This document shows positions 1 through 12,596 of a stretch of DNA of 64,000 bases, piece by piece. Positions within the stretch are counted from its first letter, which is position 1, and each line of letters starts with the position of its first letter. Source of the DNA: Stachybotrys elegans. Taxonomy: Eukaryota > Ascomycota > Sordariomycetes > Hypocreales > Stachybotryaceae. The notes below the pieces were generated by a model. The model did no database searches, had not been told where the DNA came from, and saw only the letters and a program-made list of their open reading frames with translations. The position numbers were made by a program, and so were the translations under genes. The stretch spans positions 2,728,001 through 2,792,000 of the forward strand of contig JAGPNK010000001.1 in NCBI GenBank assembly GCA_020746835.1, written 5' to 3'.

Positions 1-269
1 CAAGCAACTGGACCTGCTCAGTCCTTGTGCTGCTTGAGTATCGGTTTCACATCTATGTTTATGTCCCACAACTTGACGTATTTGCAGTGAGTGTTGAGAG
101 AAGCTATTCAGCAGCAAATATTTATGGAGATCATATCTTGCAACTAGAAAAGAGAAGGGCGGATGCTGTCTTGCCATCGCCTATATGAATGCCCCCTTAA
201 GACGCCGGTTGATGCAAAATCCACGGTTTGTCGCGTGTCTATGCCAAATAAGATCCAAACCCATTCCAA
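1..269. other. 3' flank of the CWF19-like gene
   Basis: This stretch lies downstream of the minus-strand CWF19-like gene. I see no coding signal in it. It probably holds that gene's 3' UTR and some intergenic DNA. Confidence 0.5.
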
Positions 270-1950
270 TTACAGTGTAAAGTCCCATTCCTTGAACAGC
301 TCGCGGAAGACCTCTACATCCTTGGTCTCCTCTTCCTCCGACTGCTCGCAGTCCTGCCAGATGATACGCTTCTCGAGGCCCATGAGCTTGGCCAAGACGC
401 GGCGGCCGAATTGCAGGTCGAAGCGCATGTCCGTGGGCAGAGGCATGACGAGACTCTTGCCCTTAATCTTGTCGTCGCCATCGTCTGCCCACAGCCAGAC
501 GCGGAAGAAGTCCCCGAAGCTGGGCTGCTCTTCCAGGGAGACGTCCTTGGTGGTGAAGGCGGGGTACTGCTGGTTTTCGGCCTCGACCTTGAAGGCGGCT
601 TCGGCGAGGCCATCTTGTATCAGCTTGGCGGGGACGGCGAGGAGCTGCCAGACCAGGTGGACGTTGCGGTCGCGGCTGATCTCCCACGTGACGACCCCGA
701 GCTTGTGGGAGCTTTTGGTTGAGATCATGGCTTGTATAGCTTCCCGGAAGCGGGTCATTTCCTTGTAGGTCTTGACAGCGTCGCTAGAGGGGTCTGATAC
801 GTCGCCCATACTTGATATCGTGGGAGCATGAGGAAGGGGGATGATGAGCAGATGACCCGGGAACTCGAGGCCACTGTCAGCAAACGTGCTCGATGTGGGC
901 AACGGACCCTTGGCTGTGGTGATGTATGCATCGTCGCCGATGCTGCAGCACATGTGAGTTGATAGATTGGGGTTTGAGAGACAAAAGTAGCATTGGCCGG
1001 GTCCTGGTGGCGGTGATGCATGCCGGCGCTTCTGTCGCCGCCCCCGGTCCCGGTTCCAATCGCCCCCGCGACTCTCGTCGTTCCGCTCGCGTCGTTTCTG
1101 GCCCTTGCCTGCGAGCAATGGCGACTGCGTAGCGCCCGCCGGAATCGCAGTGTCTGACTTGTTCAGGTTAAAGGCATACATAGTCTTGACCTTCGGCGTC
1201 CCGTACGGCGCCATGGAGATGAACCGTGTGACAACGGGGGGGTCATCATCCTTTCCAGTTTGTGTAATGAACGGCTCTCGTTCGTAGAAGAACGGTCCGG
1301 GTGAGGCTGAGAAGTGGTACCGCGGCTTCAGCGTTGCGCATAGCGTGGCAACGGCATCTGAAGAAGAGATGGATGCTTGCTGCATGGGGTCCAGAGCAAC
1401 ATTCGACCCGCTCCAAATGCCGGCTGGCCATATAGAGGTCAGAAGTATATCGGCGGTGTTGGCGCCGCATAGAGACTTCGCATCCTCGACAGTGTGGAAA
1501 GGGAGATGCTGCTCTTTCGACAATCCCGACACGAGATTGGGGTCCAATTGACCGCCGAGCGCAACGATTCGTATCCCTTCGGTCGTCTTCGTGATGCTTC
1601 GCTTCCCCAGGTAGTGTAGATTTGAGCAGATATCCTCGTTGGCCTCGACCTTTTCGACAATCTGTGCTGGCAACGGGTGGCTGGAGACGGTAAAGTATGT
1701 GGGCAAGGGCACTTCTATGCGACCTTGCAGCAGCGCGCTGATCGCGGCCTCGTCGGTTTCGGGGGTGAAGACGTCGCCGACGAGGATCGCGAGCGAGAAG
1801 TTGTTTTTGGCGTGTAAAGTCTTGAGCTTAGCAAAGGCCGTCTCGAGCTGGCCATTGAGGCTGCCAAGGACGATGCTGCGCGCGATGGTTAGCGAAACTT
1901 GGGATGAATTGGCAACGCAGCATGAGACCGTACATCTTTGGTGCAGCCAT
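270..1950 (-). CDS. CWF19-like / CwfJ family protein (CWF19L1, yeast Drn1 type)
   Basis: Two exons, 1950-1934 and 1875-270, are joined across a 58 bp GT-AG intron (1876-1933) to give 540 residues. The short first exon supplies the start MAAPK, and the join restores the conserved opening IVLGSLNG...LAILVGDVF of the metallophosphoesterase-like N-terminal domain of the CWF19L1/Drn1 group. A basic Arg/Lys linker near residues 265-290 precedes the CwfJ_C_1 domain, which begins with CYFCLSNPN and contains the HIT-like stretch GHLLIIPLPH. CwfJ_C_2 forms the C-terminus and ends in an acidic patch followed by FKEWDFTL. Family members associate with late spliceosomes, and yeast Drn1 aids lariat debranching by Dbr1; that role is transferred by family. 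The gene is divergent from UTP20. The start is chosen because the ATG just before the donor gives the family N-terminus. Confidence 0.88.
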
Positions 1951-2584
1951 TGTGCGAAGAACTGGAGCTGAAGCTCCGATTGGAGGAGCGTGCAGGATGC
2001 AGGAGAAGTCGGGATATGGTGTTGCAGCTCGGTTGTGAAGAGAATTAGATGTTGTAATTATTAGGTTGAAGCTCTGCCAGTGACGCCGAAGCGCAGTCGC
2101 ACTTTGTATGCGCGTGGGGTATTTCAGCATTATAGCCTGAGGCTAGTCCTCTTTAGGCAACAACATAAACATCGTTCCCCAAATAGTGAACCACGTCGAA
2201 ACGGGAGTTGGAAGCTCGAATTCAATGTTCGCACCGTTTTGCGCAGCTCGCCTACATTCACTTGTTACTCAATTTATTCCAGCTTACTAGGTAAGCGTGT
2301 TGTTGAGTAAATTAGTCTGCAGGTTAAAAACATGCGGTTGCTCATATTACCGATAAGCATTTGCGCTGCAGACATGATTGGCCATTGGAAGCGGTGACGG
2401 GACTAGTGGGGCTTATCGGTTCTGCCGCCTCTTTGGACAAAAATTTTGGAAGGCTCGGCGGGGAGCGCCTATCGAAGAATTTCGCTGTGCACAAGCCTCG
2501 AGGCGGGCGTCTTGACCTTGATGCAGTGAAGCTTCGATTCTTCCCTCCTCCCACTCAGACCTACCCCCCAAAACACCTGTCAAG
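1951..2584. other. Divergent intergenic region between the CWF19-like gene and UTP20
   Basis: This 634 bp interval holds the promoters of two RNA-processing genes transcribed away from each other. It contains no ORF that looks like a gene. An AAAAATTTT element lies at 2439-2447 (separate entry). Confidence 0.7.
2439..2447 (+). promoter_or_regulatory. RRPE-like element (AAAAATTTT) upstream of UTP20
   Basis: An exact AAAAATTTT stands 138 bases before the UTP20 start codon. In yeasts this ribosomal-RNA-processing element marks ribosome-biogenesis promoters. A function here is inferred from the match and its neighbour; an A/T 9-mer can occur by chance. Confidence 0.35.
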
Positions 2585-5500
2585 ATGCCGTCCAAATCGT
2601 CCGGACGCATCGAGAAGGTGCGGAAGAACAAGAACTCGACTCCCCACAAGAAGAATCACCGTTGGGAGTCCTTCTCGGCCAAGCTCGCCAAGTTCAACTC
2701 GCTGCAGCCTCTTCGAAAAGTGCGACGCCATGATCTCGACACCGAAGACCTCGATGCCTCGACCTCCTATTTCTTCACCGGGCTGCAGAAATGGAGCGAG
2801 CTCAACATCTCCAAGCCCTTCACGAGCTTTAGGCGCGAGGTCCTGCCTTTGTGCGAGACCCTCGCCCAAATCCTGCACTTCGAGGAGCGCATCATGGACC
2901 TCTTAGCCCAGTATATCGCAGAGAAGGATAAGGAGTCCTTGGAGCCGCTTCTCGATCTTCTTACGGCATTCTCGCATGATCTCGGTCTCCGATTTGAGAA
3001 GCATTATGGCAGGAGTCTGCAGCTCTTGCTAGACATTGCAGGGAAGACACAGCCCGTCGAGGTTATTGAGTGGACATTTGGTGCTCTGGCATTTTTATTC
3101 AAATACCTCTCCAAGCTGCTCGTCCCCGATCTCAGACCGACATACAACGTCATGGCGCCCTTGTTGGGCAAATCTCGACATCCGCCCTACATCGCCAGGT
3201 TCGCAGCAGAAGCCATGAGTTTTCTGATCAAGAAGGCGGCTGCGCCCTCCCATCGCGAGTCTGCTCTAGATTTGATTGTCCGACATGCTAGGGATGACTT
3301 GCGTAGCATAGCTGGGGATCGGCAATTCACGCTCTACAAGGATGGTCTCATGACAATGTTCGCTGAGGCTATCAAGGGAAATGACAACAATATTCACTCC
3401 GTCGGCCCAGCTATCATCGAAACCATGATCGACGCTATCCCTGAGGAAGAAACCCAACTGAGCCAGGACACTATATGGACGGATGTGGCTTGCGGAGTTT
3501 TGACCAGCGTCGTACACCACGCCACGATCGACACCTTTGACGAATTCGCCGAAGCCGTCTTTGTCAAAATCGATGAGAGAAAGACTGCAATTCAGGTCGG
3601 ACAAGTGCGGTGGCAAATGGTGCCCTACGTCCGCTTCCTTGGTGTCATCGGCGGTGTTCGGAAGGGCAACCGCATCACCAACTGGCCTCGTCTCGTGGCG
3701 CAGCTTGTCAGTCTCGTCGAGACAACCTCAAAGGCCTCTCAGGAATCGCCCCAGGAAGTATCCGAGCTGTTGTGGAAATACGTGATGGCCAACACTGCTA
3801 TTGTTTGGCACCACGCTCCCGTCGATGCATTAATCCCACATATCAATGCTCTCGTTCAAAGTTTTACCAGGGAACCGTTTATGAGATGGTTCATTCCTTT
3901 CTGCTCTTACTATTTCGAGCTGGACTCGCGAAGATTTGCCAGCCTATTTCGGACAGAGTTCCAAAGGTCAGTCAAGGCGAGGAGGGTTGCCAATGCACCT
4001 GCTAACAAGCAATAGGTTCATTGCCAGCCAATGGTCTCAGGGCGGGAATGAGGACGTTTTGTGCGTTCTTCTCCCCAAGATGATTGAAAGCCGCGCCTTC
4101 CCGCCTGCAGGAGACAAGGACTGTTGTCGGCTGCCTCAGAGCTGGCAGGACCAAATTGTCTCCAAGTTTGAGCGCTTAGAAATCTCGCCTTTCCCCGAAG
4201 GAGGTCCCTACAACAAAGACCCGGAGATTTGGAAGAGCAAATGCTTGCCAAAATACTCGGCACTTCTGAAGGTTTTGGAGTTGACGGCTGTTCACCCGTC
4301 AACAAATGCGCGAATTGCCGAACTCCTCCTGCGAAAGCTGAAATTGGCTCTTCGACCGTCTGTGTCATTGGCCTCTGATGAGGTGCGTTTCATCGTCAGC
4401 CAAGGGTTTCACGCATACATGAGGATGAGCAAGGCAGCTGGCTCCATTGATACGACCCTGGGCCCGCTACTCCGTGCAGCGATCCCACGGTTTTCCCAAT
4501 CCGTTGGCTTCCTGTACGCATATCTCGATTACGAACGTGTCCTGCGTGAAAGTAGCCCTAGCGGGAGGCACGACGGGTTCAGCAGCGATGAATCAACGCC
4601 CGAGGAAGACCCAGTCGTCACTTCACTCATGAAGAACCTCAGCTCCCCATCCCATGATCTACGCCTGGCATCCCTCGAACTTCTGAAGCAAGTGAACGAA
4701 GTTCCCGATGAGATCCAATGTCTGGACTCGATGACTCAGGTCGAGCAGACCCCGTTGGGCCTCGAGCAGACCAGAGCGATTGCCATGCATTTGCGAAAGC
4801 TCGCTATTCAATACGCTTCTCTTGGTGAAACGTCTTGGCTCAAGGACGCCCTACCAAGATTTATGTTCGGCATGCTTACTGTGAAGCTGTCTCCGGTGTG
4901 GGACGAAGCTGCCGCAGCGCTTAAGGAGATTTCGCAAAGCAAACCCGGCGAGAATGCTGTCGCTACGATTGCCTTTGAGTGGCTCAGCGTGCCTTCAGCT
5001 CGATGGATTCCATCGGCTCCTCAAAACCATAGCTCCACCACCTTTATCTCTGACTTCGAGTGCACATGGAAGAATAGCCTTGAGAGAAGAGCTGACGAAC
5101 TCCTAAATACTGTTGAGGACCCCGACGATCCTATGCTGCAAACATTCAACGACAAGACAAGCAGGGCAGAGCTCACATATGAAAGTGCGCGATCTCGAGC
5201 GCTCAGGGTGTTGAATGCCATCCCTGCTATGGCCGAGAAACGGTCGCGACAGCTGGTACCACACCTCATGTCTTGGGCTGCTGATAACGACGACACTGGC
5301 TTGCCAGACGATGCAGAGCTTCAAACTGGCGCTGCCTCCTGGTCCCTTGTGGACAGAAAGGCCTTGTTGGGCGTTTTCTCGCAATTTATCAACCCGAGAG
5401 TCTTGTACCAGCATGAGCAGGTTTACGAGGTTCTCCTACATCTCCTCGAGAACGGTGATGGGGAGATTCAGAAGCTTGTCCTGAAAGCTATCTTGGCGTG

Positions 5501-8500
5501 GAAGCAGGAAGGCGTCAAACCGTATCAAGAAAACTTGGAATACCTACTGGACGATGCCAGATTCAAGAATGAACTGACGGTCTTCATGCAAGGGGAAAAC
5601 ACTATCAAGCCTGAACATCGAGCTGAGCTCATGCCCGTTGTGCTTCGTATACTGTACGGCCGAACAATTGCAAAGAAGGGCGCATCAAGCGGCAAGCAGG
5701 GCCTGCAGGCTACCAGGCTGGCTGTCTTGAGAAATTTGTCAATCGAGGATTTGGGAAGCTTCTTGGATATCGCCACAGGAAAGCTCAGACGTGTTCGCGT
5801 TCTCGTCCCTCCGGGCCAACGAAAAGAGCTTTTCGAGGATGCCATCATTGCACCCCGCAAGCAAGTCGGTTTCCTCAACATGATTTCAGCTCTTGTCCTG
5901 GAGCTTGGAACACACGTCACGCCTTACATGGAGACTCTTATCAACTCTGTGCTATACTGTCTCGTTTACGCCTACCGACATCTGCGCAGCACAGCCCCTG
6001 GTGAAGAGGATGCGCCTGTGGAGGAGGAAGAAAGGGCCAGTACGAGCTCCGTTTTGAAGCTCACGAGGTCGCTGGGAATGAAGTGCCTCATATCACTTTT
6101 CCAGAATGCCCAGGACTATCAATGGGAGCCCTACCACGAGTTCATCATCCAAGAGATTGTTACGCCGAGAATTTCCAACCTGCCAGCTGAGACCGCTCAA
6201 GGTGTGTCAGGTATCCTACAGCTTTTCTCGACCTGGTCTGCCCTGCCAAAGATTGCTCTATTCCTTGCCCCTCACGAGACGGCACTGCCCGAAGGAGTTC
6301 TGCCCACCCTTGTGGGAATATTGTCTGCCGAAAAGGCAAAGGATGATGTCAAGGTCTACACTCTGGGTATCTTCCAGAACCTCATTAGACTTGCTTCGGC
6401 ACCAGCGGCTGAATCAGAGTTCAATGAGCTCATCAAATCCGAACTGCTAGACCCGAATACTGACGGGTGTCTGACGAGCATTGCGGCTGTTTTGGGTACG
6501 TCAGGCATCAGTCTCGACCTTTTGGATGCTTGTGTGGAAACCATTCTAGCATTTTCTTCCATTCTCCACGAGACTGCCAATGTCCAGGCCATTCTTCGTA
6601 TCGCTACGTTCCTCCTCAAGCAGCCTGCACGAAGGGTCAATCCCAAGACCAAGGGCAGAATTCTTCTCGTCGTGGAGAAATTCCTGGCCCTTCCCGGGGC
6701 CAAACAAGATGCCGGGCTCCTGAAAGAGGCATATGAGGCTCTTTCGTCTCTCTTCAGCTACTTCAAGGATCGTGAAAACCGCGAGTCTCTTTCTCGTGCC
6801 CTCTGCGTCATCTCAAGCGATGATGAAGAGCTGGCTGTCGTGGGACCTCTATGTGTTGACCTGAATTCCTACAAGGAACAGCGTATTGACGAGCCCGATT
6901 ACGACAGGCGGCTCAAGGCCTTCACTGCAATATCAGCGTCGCGTGAGGAGCCATTGACACCAAAGCAATGGCTGCCGCTACTTCATAACCTCATCTACTA
7001 CATCCGTGATGACGAAGAGTTTGGAATCCTCTCCTCTAATTCTGCGGATGGGCTTCGACGATTTGTCCAGAATACGGCAGACTGCTCCCGCGAGGATACC
7101 AAGAATGCGTACGAGGAGTACATGACCAGTATCGTCATGCCGGCCATATATGCCGGTGCTCGAGAGCTTTCCGATACCGTGCGGCGAGAAATCTTGCGCG
7201 TTTTGGGTTTCGTGCTCACTGTGATGCCCAGCTGGTCACAAGTGGCTGATCTCAAGGGTCTATCTGAAGACCGCCAAGAAGACTCTTCTGAGCCATTGTT
7301 CTTCTTCAACATTCTCAGCCCTGCGTCTTCGAAACAGACCGAGGCCCTTCAGATGCTGGAAGCTGCCAACTTGAAGGTCGAAATGAGCAGCCAGAACCTC
7401 TCCATGTTCTTCATACCCCTCTTGGAGCACTTCCTGTTCAACCGCCCAGACGGTAACGAGGATCATGGACTGGGAGCACTCGCAGCCAACACGATCAGCT
7501 CACTGGCCATGTCACTGCACTGGAAGCACTACCGTACAACGCTACAGCGGTATATTGGGTACGTTGGGTCGAAGCCCGAACAGCAGAAGCAGGCAGTCCG
7601 CTTGCTGGGCAAATTTGTCGATGCATTGGTAGCCTCGACGCAGCACAGAACGGCTGAGTCTATGGATATCGATGAGCCCACAGGCTCTTCCAGCACCAGG
7701 AGGCTTGAATCAACCGTCCCCCGCGACCTGAAACTGAACACAGAAGTCGTTGACCACTTCCTTCCTCCCCTCACGAAGTATCTGCATGAGAAGGACGAGT
7801 CTGAAGTCAGTTACCGAGTCCCAGTTGGTGTCACCATTGTCAAGCTCCTCAAGTTGCTTTCCTCCGACGAGCTGGACCAGAAGCTGGCAGGCGTGTTGAC
7901 GGATATTTGCCATATCCTGCGCAGTAAATCTTGGGAGTCAAGAGAAATGACACGCGATACACTGGTCAAGATTGCCATTGTTTTGGGTCCATCCTTTATT
8001 GGGTTCATTCTCAAGGAGCTCCGGTCTGCCCTCACCAAGGGTTACCAGCTGCACGTTCTCTCATACACTGTGCACTCAATCCTGGTCTCCGCTGTGAGTG
8101 GATTCGCCCCTGGCGAGCTTGACTACTGTCTGCCTCAGATCGTGACGGTGATCATGGATGACATTTTTGGTGTTGTTGGTCAAGAGAAGGACGCCGAGGG
8201 CTACATCAGCCAGATGAAGGAAGTCAAAAGCAGCAAGAGCCAAGACTCGATGGAACTGATTGCAAAGAATGCATCCGTGACGCATCTCATCGACCTAGTC
8301 AGGCCACTGCAGTCTCTGTTGATGCAAAAGGTCGACCTCAAAATGGTGCGAAAGATCGATGCCTTGATGTCACGCATCACAGCCGGACTCCTGCAAAACC
8401 CGGCTGCCGAAAGTCAAGACACTCTGGTCTTCTGCTATGAAGTGATACAGGGAGTCTACAAGAGTCGGGAGCCGCAGGCTGAACCAAAGCTCGATCCCAG

Positions 8501-10541
8501 AATCAAGAGATACCTCATCCAGAAGGGCGCCAAGAAGAGCGGTGATCGCGGGAAGTCCACCAAGCACACCTACATGCTGATCCGCTTTGCCATTGACATC
8601 CTACGATCAATGTTCAAGAAGCATGACAGCTTGCGTACCCCCTCCAGTATCGCCGGATTTCTCCCTATTCTCGGCGATGCCATTGTGGAGGGCGAGGATG
8701 AAGTCAAGATTTCCGCATTCCGACTGCTGGCTGTCATAGTCAAGGTTCCCTTTGGAACGGATGAGGGCGCCAACATCTACAAGGTGGCAGTCAAGGAAGC
8801 AACGAAGAACATTTCTATGGCCACTTCGACAACCACGGATCTTTCCCAGGCAGCTCTCAAGATGCTGGCGGTCGTCCTCCGAGACCGCCGCGACGTGGAG
8901 GTCAGACCTGCTGCTGTCGACATGCTGCTAGAGAAGCTCAAGGACGATCTGACGGAGCCGCTCTACCGCCACGTTACGTTCAATTTCCTCCGGTGTGTTT
9001 TGGAGCGTCGCATCGAAACCGCCACGGTGTACGATACGCTTGACCATGTCGGCACAGTCATGATCACCAATGACGACAAGGACACCCGTGATCTCGCCAG
9101 GGGAGCCTTCTTCCAATTCATCCGAGATTACCCCCAGAAGAAGGCAAGGTGGACAAAGCAGCTCAACTTCATTGTCGCAAACCTTCAGTATGATCGCGAA
9201 GGCGGACGCATCTCAGTCATGGAAGTGATACATTTGCTTTTGATGAAGTCGTCTGATGAGTTTGTGCAAGAAGTTGCTGCGACATGCTTCTTGCCTCTGT
9301 TCCTGGTCCTTGCCAACGACGACAGTGAGAAGTGCCGCCTGGCTGCTGCAGAGCTCATCAAGGAGATATTCCGCAAGTCGGACAAGGAGAGGACGCAGAG
9401 TTTTCTGGCTCTGATCCGGACCTGGCTCGCGAAGGACGACAATGCAGCGGTCCAAAAACTTGCGTTCGATGTCGTTGGAAGTTACTTTGAAGCACACCCT
9501 GATGCGGCCAAGAACAAGAAGGATTTCAAGCTCGCTCTTGAGAAGGCCAGCACCGTCCTTTCTGCTGAGGATCTGTTTGTGGTCGACGGTGATCTGCTTG
9601 AATCTACAATTGGCGTTGTTCGAGTCTTGACAAGCATCGCCCCGGAGAAGACTATGGTGGCCGCCTGCCAAGAACTGTGGGATCACATCTCCCGGTGCAT
9701 CATGCATCCCAAAGAGAACGTCCAGCTGGCTGCTACTCGTATAATTAGCCTATATCTCACCGATTTTGCCAAGGAGGCCAGCAAGACTCCTGTGGATCAG
9801 GCCATCGAGGGTTCATACGGGCTAGTCCTGGACAACGACATGACCCAACGCCTGGTCCGTCGCTGCCTGCGTGCCTTGGATGGACGTGAAGTTGGCGAGC
9901 CATTGGCAGCTGAAGCTGGACAGGTTCTGATATTCCTGGCACAACGTCTCCCAGCGTCTCCTGATACTGCGGATGAATCAGATGCAGAGGAACAGGAGGA
10001 GGAGGACGCAGAAGAAGAGCGAGAAGAGACGGACAAGAGCGTGGAATATCTGCTCAAGAGACTTTCTTACCTGCTGCGCAAGGAGATTGCCCCGAAGGCG
10101 GTGGCCATCACATCAAAGACGGTGGCAATGGAGGTGCTGGAGACTATTTGCCGGCGATCTCCCATGGAACGTATCCGACCTTCGATCAAGACTATCCTGG
10201 TGCCTCTCCACAACCTCACCGACCCATCGATTCCTGCACCGTTCTCGATGGACGAGGTGTTCAAGACCAAGCATGAAGCCTTGAAGACCCGGGCACAGAT
10301 TTTGATGGATTCTCTACAGAAGAAGCTGGGCACGGCGGAGTACAGTCAGATGCTGCTGGCGATTCGAGAAGAGGTGCGGGAGAAGCGCCGACAGAGGCAG
10401 AGCAAGAGAAAGATTGAAGCCATTGCACAGCCCGAGAAGTATGGAAGGGACAAGAGAAAGAAGTTCGAGAAGAACAGGGAGCGCAAGAAGGTGCGGTCAC
10501 AAGAGCAAAAGGTGGCAAGACAGGCATATAAAGGATGGTAA
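2585..10541 (+). CDS. UTP20: U3 snoRNP component Utp20 (DRIM family)
   Basis: Exons 2585-3966 and 4016-10541 are joined across a 49 bp intron with a GCTAAC branch site at 4001-4006, giving 2,635 residues, the usual size of Utp20. The N-terminus carries the family hallmark HKKNHRWESFSAKLAKFNSL. The body is almost entirely helical HEAT-type repeats, with the DRIM region roughly in residues 850-1450. Near residue 2450 is a long Glu/Asp stretch, and the C-terminus is strongly basic (REKRRQRQSKRK... ending ARQAYKGW), as expected for a nucleolar protein that contacts pre-rRNA. Utp20 belongs to the small-subunit processome and is needed for 18S rRNA maturation at early cleavage sites. The splice phase is exact (AG + G = Arg) and the reading frame is otherwise unbroken over 6.5 kb. 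It is the largest gene in the window. Confidence 0.95.
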
Positions 10542-11003
10542 ATACATATATAGTGTCCTGGGTGTAAGCATTAGACGGCGTTGGTGGTTTGGGAAAACAG
10601 GCCAGGTAGCCAATCATTTCAACACAGTTCATAACCATTTGTTTGTAGTCGAATGAAATTCCCTATTGTGCAAAATGAAGCCATTCGGGGTGACTCCAAG
10701 TGATACTTTATGCGGTTCTATTCGTACAGATCTCCCAAGTAGTCTATCAACCATGGCCGGCACTTCGATTCCAATAGAGTAAATGGGCGTTCGTATATCG
10801 TTCAAGAGATTCTATGCAAGGCTCCGGGGTTGCGGACACCTCGAGATGTAGCCCTCGATTTGTTTTTGTATTTTACACCGAGACCATCGCAAGAAGAGAG
10901 GGGTATCATGGCTCAGAAGAAGAGGATCAGCCAGCTCTTACAGAGCGCTGCCAATCAAATGTTGTTACAAGATGTTGTTGGTGACGCAGGTGTGCCGTGC
11001 GAT
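10542..11003. other. Convergent 3' interval between UTP20 and ZIM17
   Basis: This 462 bp stretch separates two gene ends. Open frames in it are shadows or chance. I see no RNA gene or repeat. Confidence 0.6.
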
Positions 11004-11591
11004 TCAAGGATCGGAGTCTCCCTTGCGGTCCTGCTCTGGATACAGCTCGTCGGGCCAGAACTCAATGTCGCCATCTTCGCCCAGGCTTCCCCGCTTGACG
11101 AGCTGGCCCTTCTGGCGCATAATGTCCTCGATGGTGACTTTCTTGTCGCCAAAGATGCCGAGGTGATCGCTGATGACGTGACGGTTGCGACAGCTCGGGC
11201 AGGTGATGAGGACGGCGCCGTGGTGGTAGCCCTGCTTGGATATGTTGTGGTGGGAGCGGTGGCCGCAGGGTACGCAGGTGAAGGAGAGCTGGTAGTAGGC
11301 GGGCTTCATGTCTGGGCGCTCGCCCTCGCTGACGGGTGCGTCTTCTGAGGACTGCTCCTGGGCGGCGGCCTCTTTCGGCTGCGCGGGCTGCGCGGGCTGC
11401 GGCTGCGGTGGACGAGGGATAGAGTGCGCGCGCCGTGTGAAGGTGGTAGGGAGGAGCGGTAGACGCTGCGCAAGGGGCTGGCGCTGTGTGCGGACGGCTT
11501 GGAGGAAGCTCGAGGATGGTGCGGCGCGGAGGCTGGCTAGACGAGCTCGCTGCGCCAGCTGGGGCATGAACGGGGCGGTTCTGGCGGCCAT
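11004..11591 (-). CDS. ZIM17: Mitochondrial DNL-type zinc-finger protein (Zim17/Tim15/Hep1)
   Basis: The 195-residue product starts at MAARTAPFMPQL. The first 50 or so residues are rich in Arg, Ala and Ser and poor in acids, a typical matrix-targeting presequence. After a Pro/Gln/Ala linker comes the DNL zinc finger, with the pairs FTCVPCGHRS and ITCPSCRNRH plus the conserved ISDHLGIFGD. The family protects mitochondrial Hsp70 from aggregation and so supports protein import and matrix folding. The open frame continues 50 codons upstream to 11741, but that extension is Ser/Thr-rich and would bury the presequence, so the internal ATG is preferred. No intron is needed. Confidence 0.9.
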   Translation of the reverse strand: MAARTAPFMPQLAQRARLASLRAAPSSSFLQAVRTQRQPLAQRLPLLPTTFTRRAHSIPRPPQPQPAQPAQPKEAAAQEQSSEDAPVSEGERPDMKPAYYQLSFTCVPCGHRSHHNISKQGYHHGAVLITCPSCRNRHVISDHLGIFGDKKVTIEDIMRQKGQLVKRGSLGEDGDIEFWPDELYPEQDRKGDSDP

Positions 11592-11969
11592 TGTGTGCGT
11601 GATTCGTTCGGGCGACAGGGAGGAGATGGGCGTCCTGTTGGGGAGGGAGAGGGTCGTTGGATTTGAGGAGGAAAATTCAGAGACGGATTTGACAGAGTGC
11701 ATACCTAAGATGGAAGGGTCCAGAGTTTCTAGAAACTGCACGTCATGCAGTGGATCCAGCGAACCATTTAATTTAGTGGGACAGTAAGGTTCATGTTTGA
11801 AGCCTACCCTGTACCATGTTTCTATCCTATTGAAGACGTCGGGTTGACGGGTTCCATTTGCTTAACTCTGCTTTTCTGGCTCCTACGAAATGTCATCGGA
11901 ACCTTTATTTTGTGTGATACTAGGCCAGGCTTTTATTGATTAGGTTCCCCTTGGACTACATAATCTGAG
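11592..11969. other. Interval between ZIM17 and the CAP pseudogene
   Basis: This 378 bp stretch is the promoter side of ZIM17 and the 3' side of the broken CAP gene. Nothing else is visible in it. Confidence 0.5.
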
Positions 11970-12596
11970 CTAGAAAGGTGTCTGGCCAAGACTGATATTC
12001 ACCCATCAGCAATGGTCACTGGAGGATGGGTTCGGACTTACACGTTGCCCTCTGGTAGGAAACGGCAGACGACGAATATCTTCCAGGGAGTCGAGATGTC
12101 AAAGGCCCGGGCGCACCCAATCTCGGTTGATCTGGACTACATGCACTGAGCTGCCCACGCCGAACCAGTCAACCTAAGCCAACCAGTAAACACGTTGTAG
12201 GGCGCAGCCACTCACAATAATGCAGCCACGGTTCCCTTCCCGTCGTGATGGGCTTGCCGTCATAGAGGATGGCCTGGGACAACCAATCCTTCATGCCCAG
12301 CTCTAGCGGCGTGCTGTAAGCCGTGTCACACTGGCCGGACTCCTGCTCGTACAAGACCTCGCCCTGGCTCGGGCGGAAATCTCCAGAGGCGTGGGCGAAT
12401 GGCTGCTGGCCGCTTGCCATCTGGTCGGCCTAAAACTGTGCGTAGGCGGCCAGGTCGGGATTCCACGTCAGAGGGCGTATATTCTTGTCCCCGCGCGCTT
12501 TGTTGAGCATATTGAAGGCCGTCGCTGCATCGTCGGCCAGGATCCCGGGGACGAAGCGACGATGACGGATACAGAGAGAAGCGTATAGAAGTGCAT
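11970..12596 (-). pseudogene. Broken CAP/PR-1 (SCP-like) secreted protein gene
   Basis: The exons read 12596-12216, 12150-12042 and 11991-11970, with consensus introns at 12151-12215 and 11992-12041. The conceptual product begins with a signal peptide (MHFYTLLSVSVIVAS). It then has the CAP fold signatures: a helix around FNMLNKARGDKNIRPLTWNP, a FAHASGDF segment with the family His, the HYSQCM..SRSTEIGCA box, and FVVCRFLPEGNVLGQTPF at the end. Three lesions break it. A one-base frameshift near 12545-12555 lies just after the signal peptide. An in-frame TAG (12430-12432) falls where AQFW-ADQ is expected, and a second TAG falls in the CAP box where QCMW is expected. Both stops replace conserved Trp codons (TGG to TAG). 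Splice sites and much of the frame remain good, so decay is recent. CAP proteins bind sterols or lipids outside the cell; no function is expected here. Confidence 0.75.

Noticed and set aside
163..768. Plus-strand open frame of 201 codons at the left end
   Set aside because: It overlaps the CWF19-like gene on the other strand, and the opposite frame carries the conserved domains.
10830..11348. Plus-strand frame of 172 codons with Val/Ala/Gly-rich product
   Set aside because: It is antisense to ZIM17, whose zinc-finger motifs are on the minus strand; composition is that of a GC-rich shadow.
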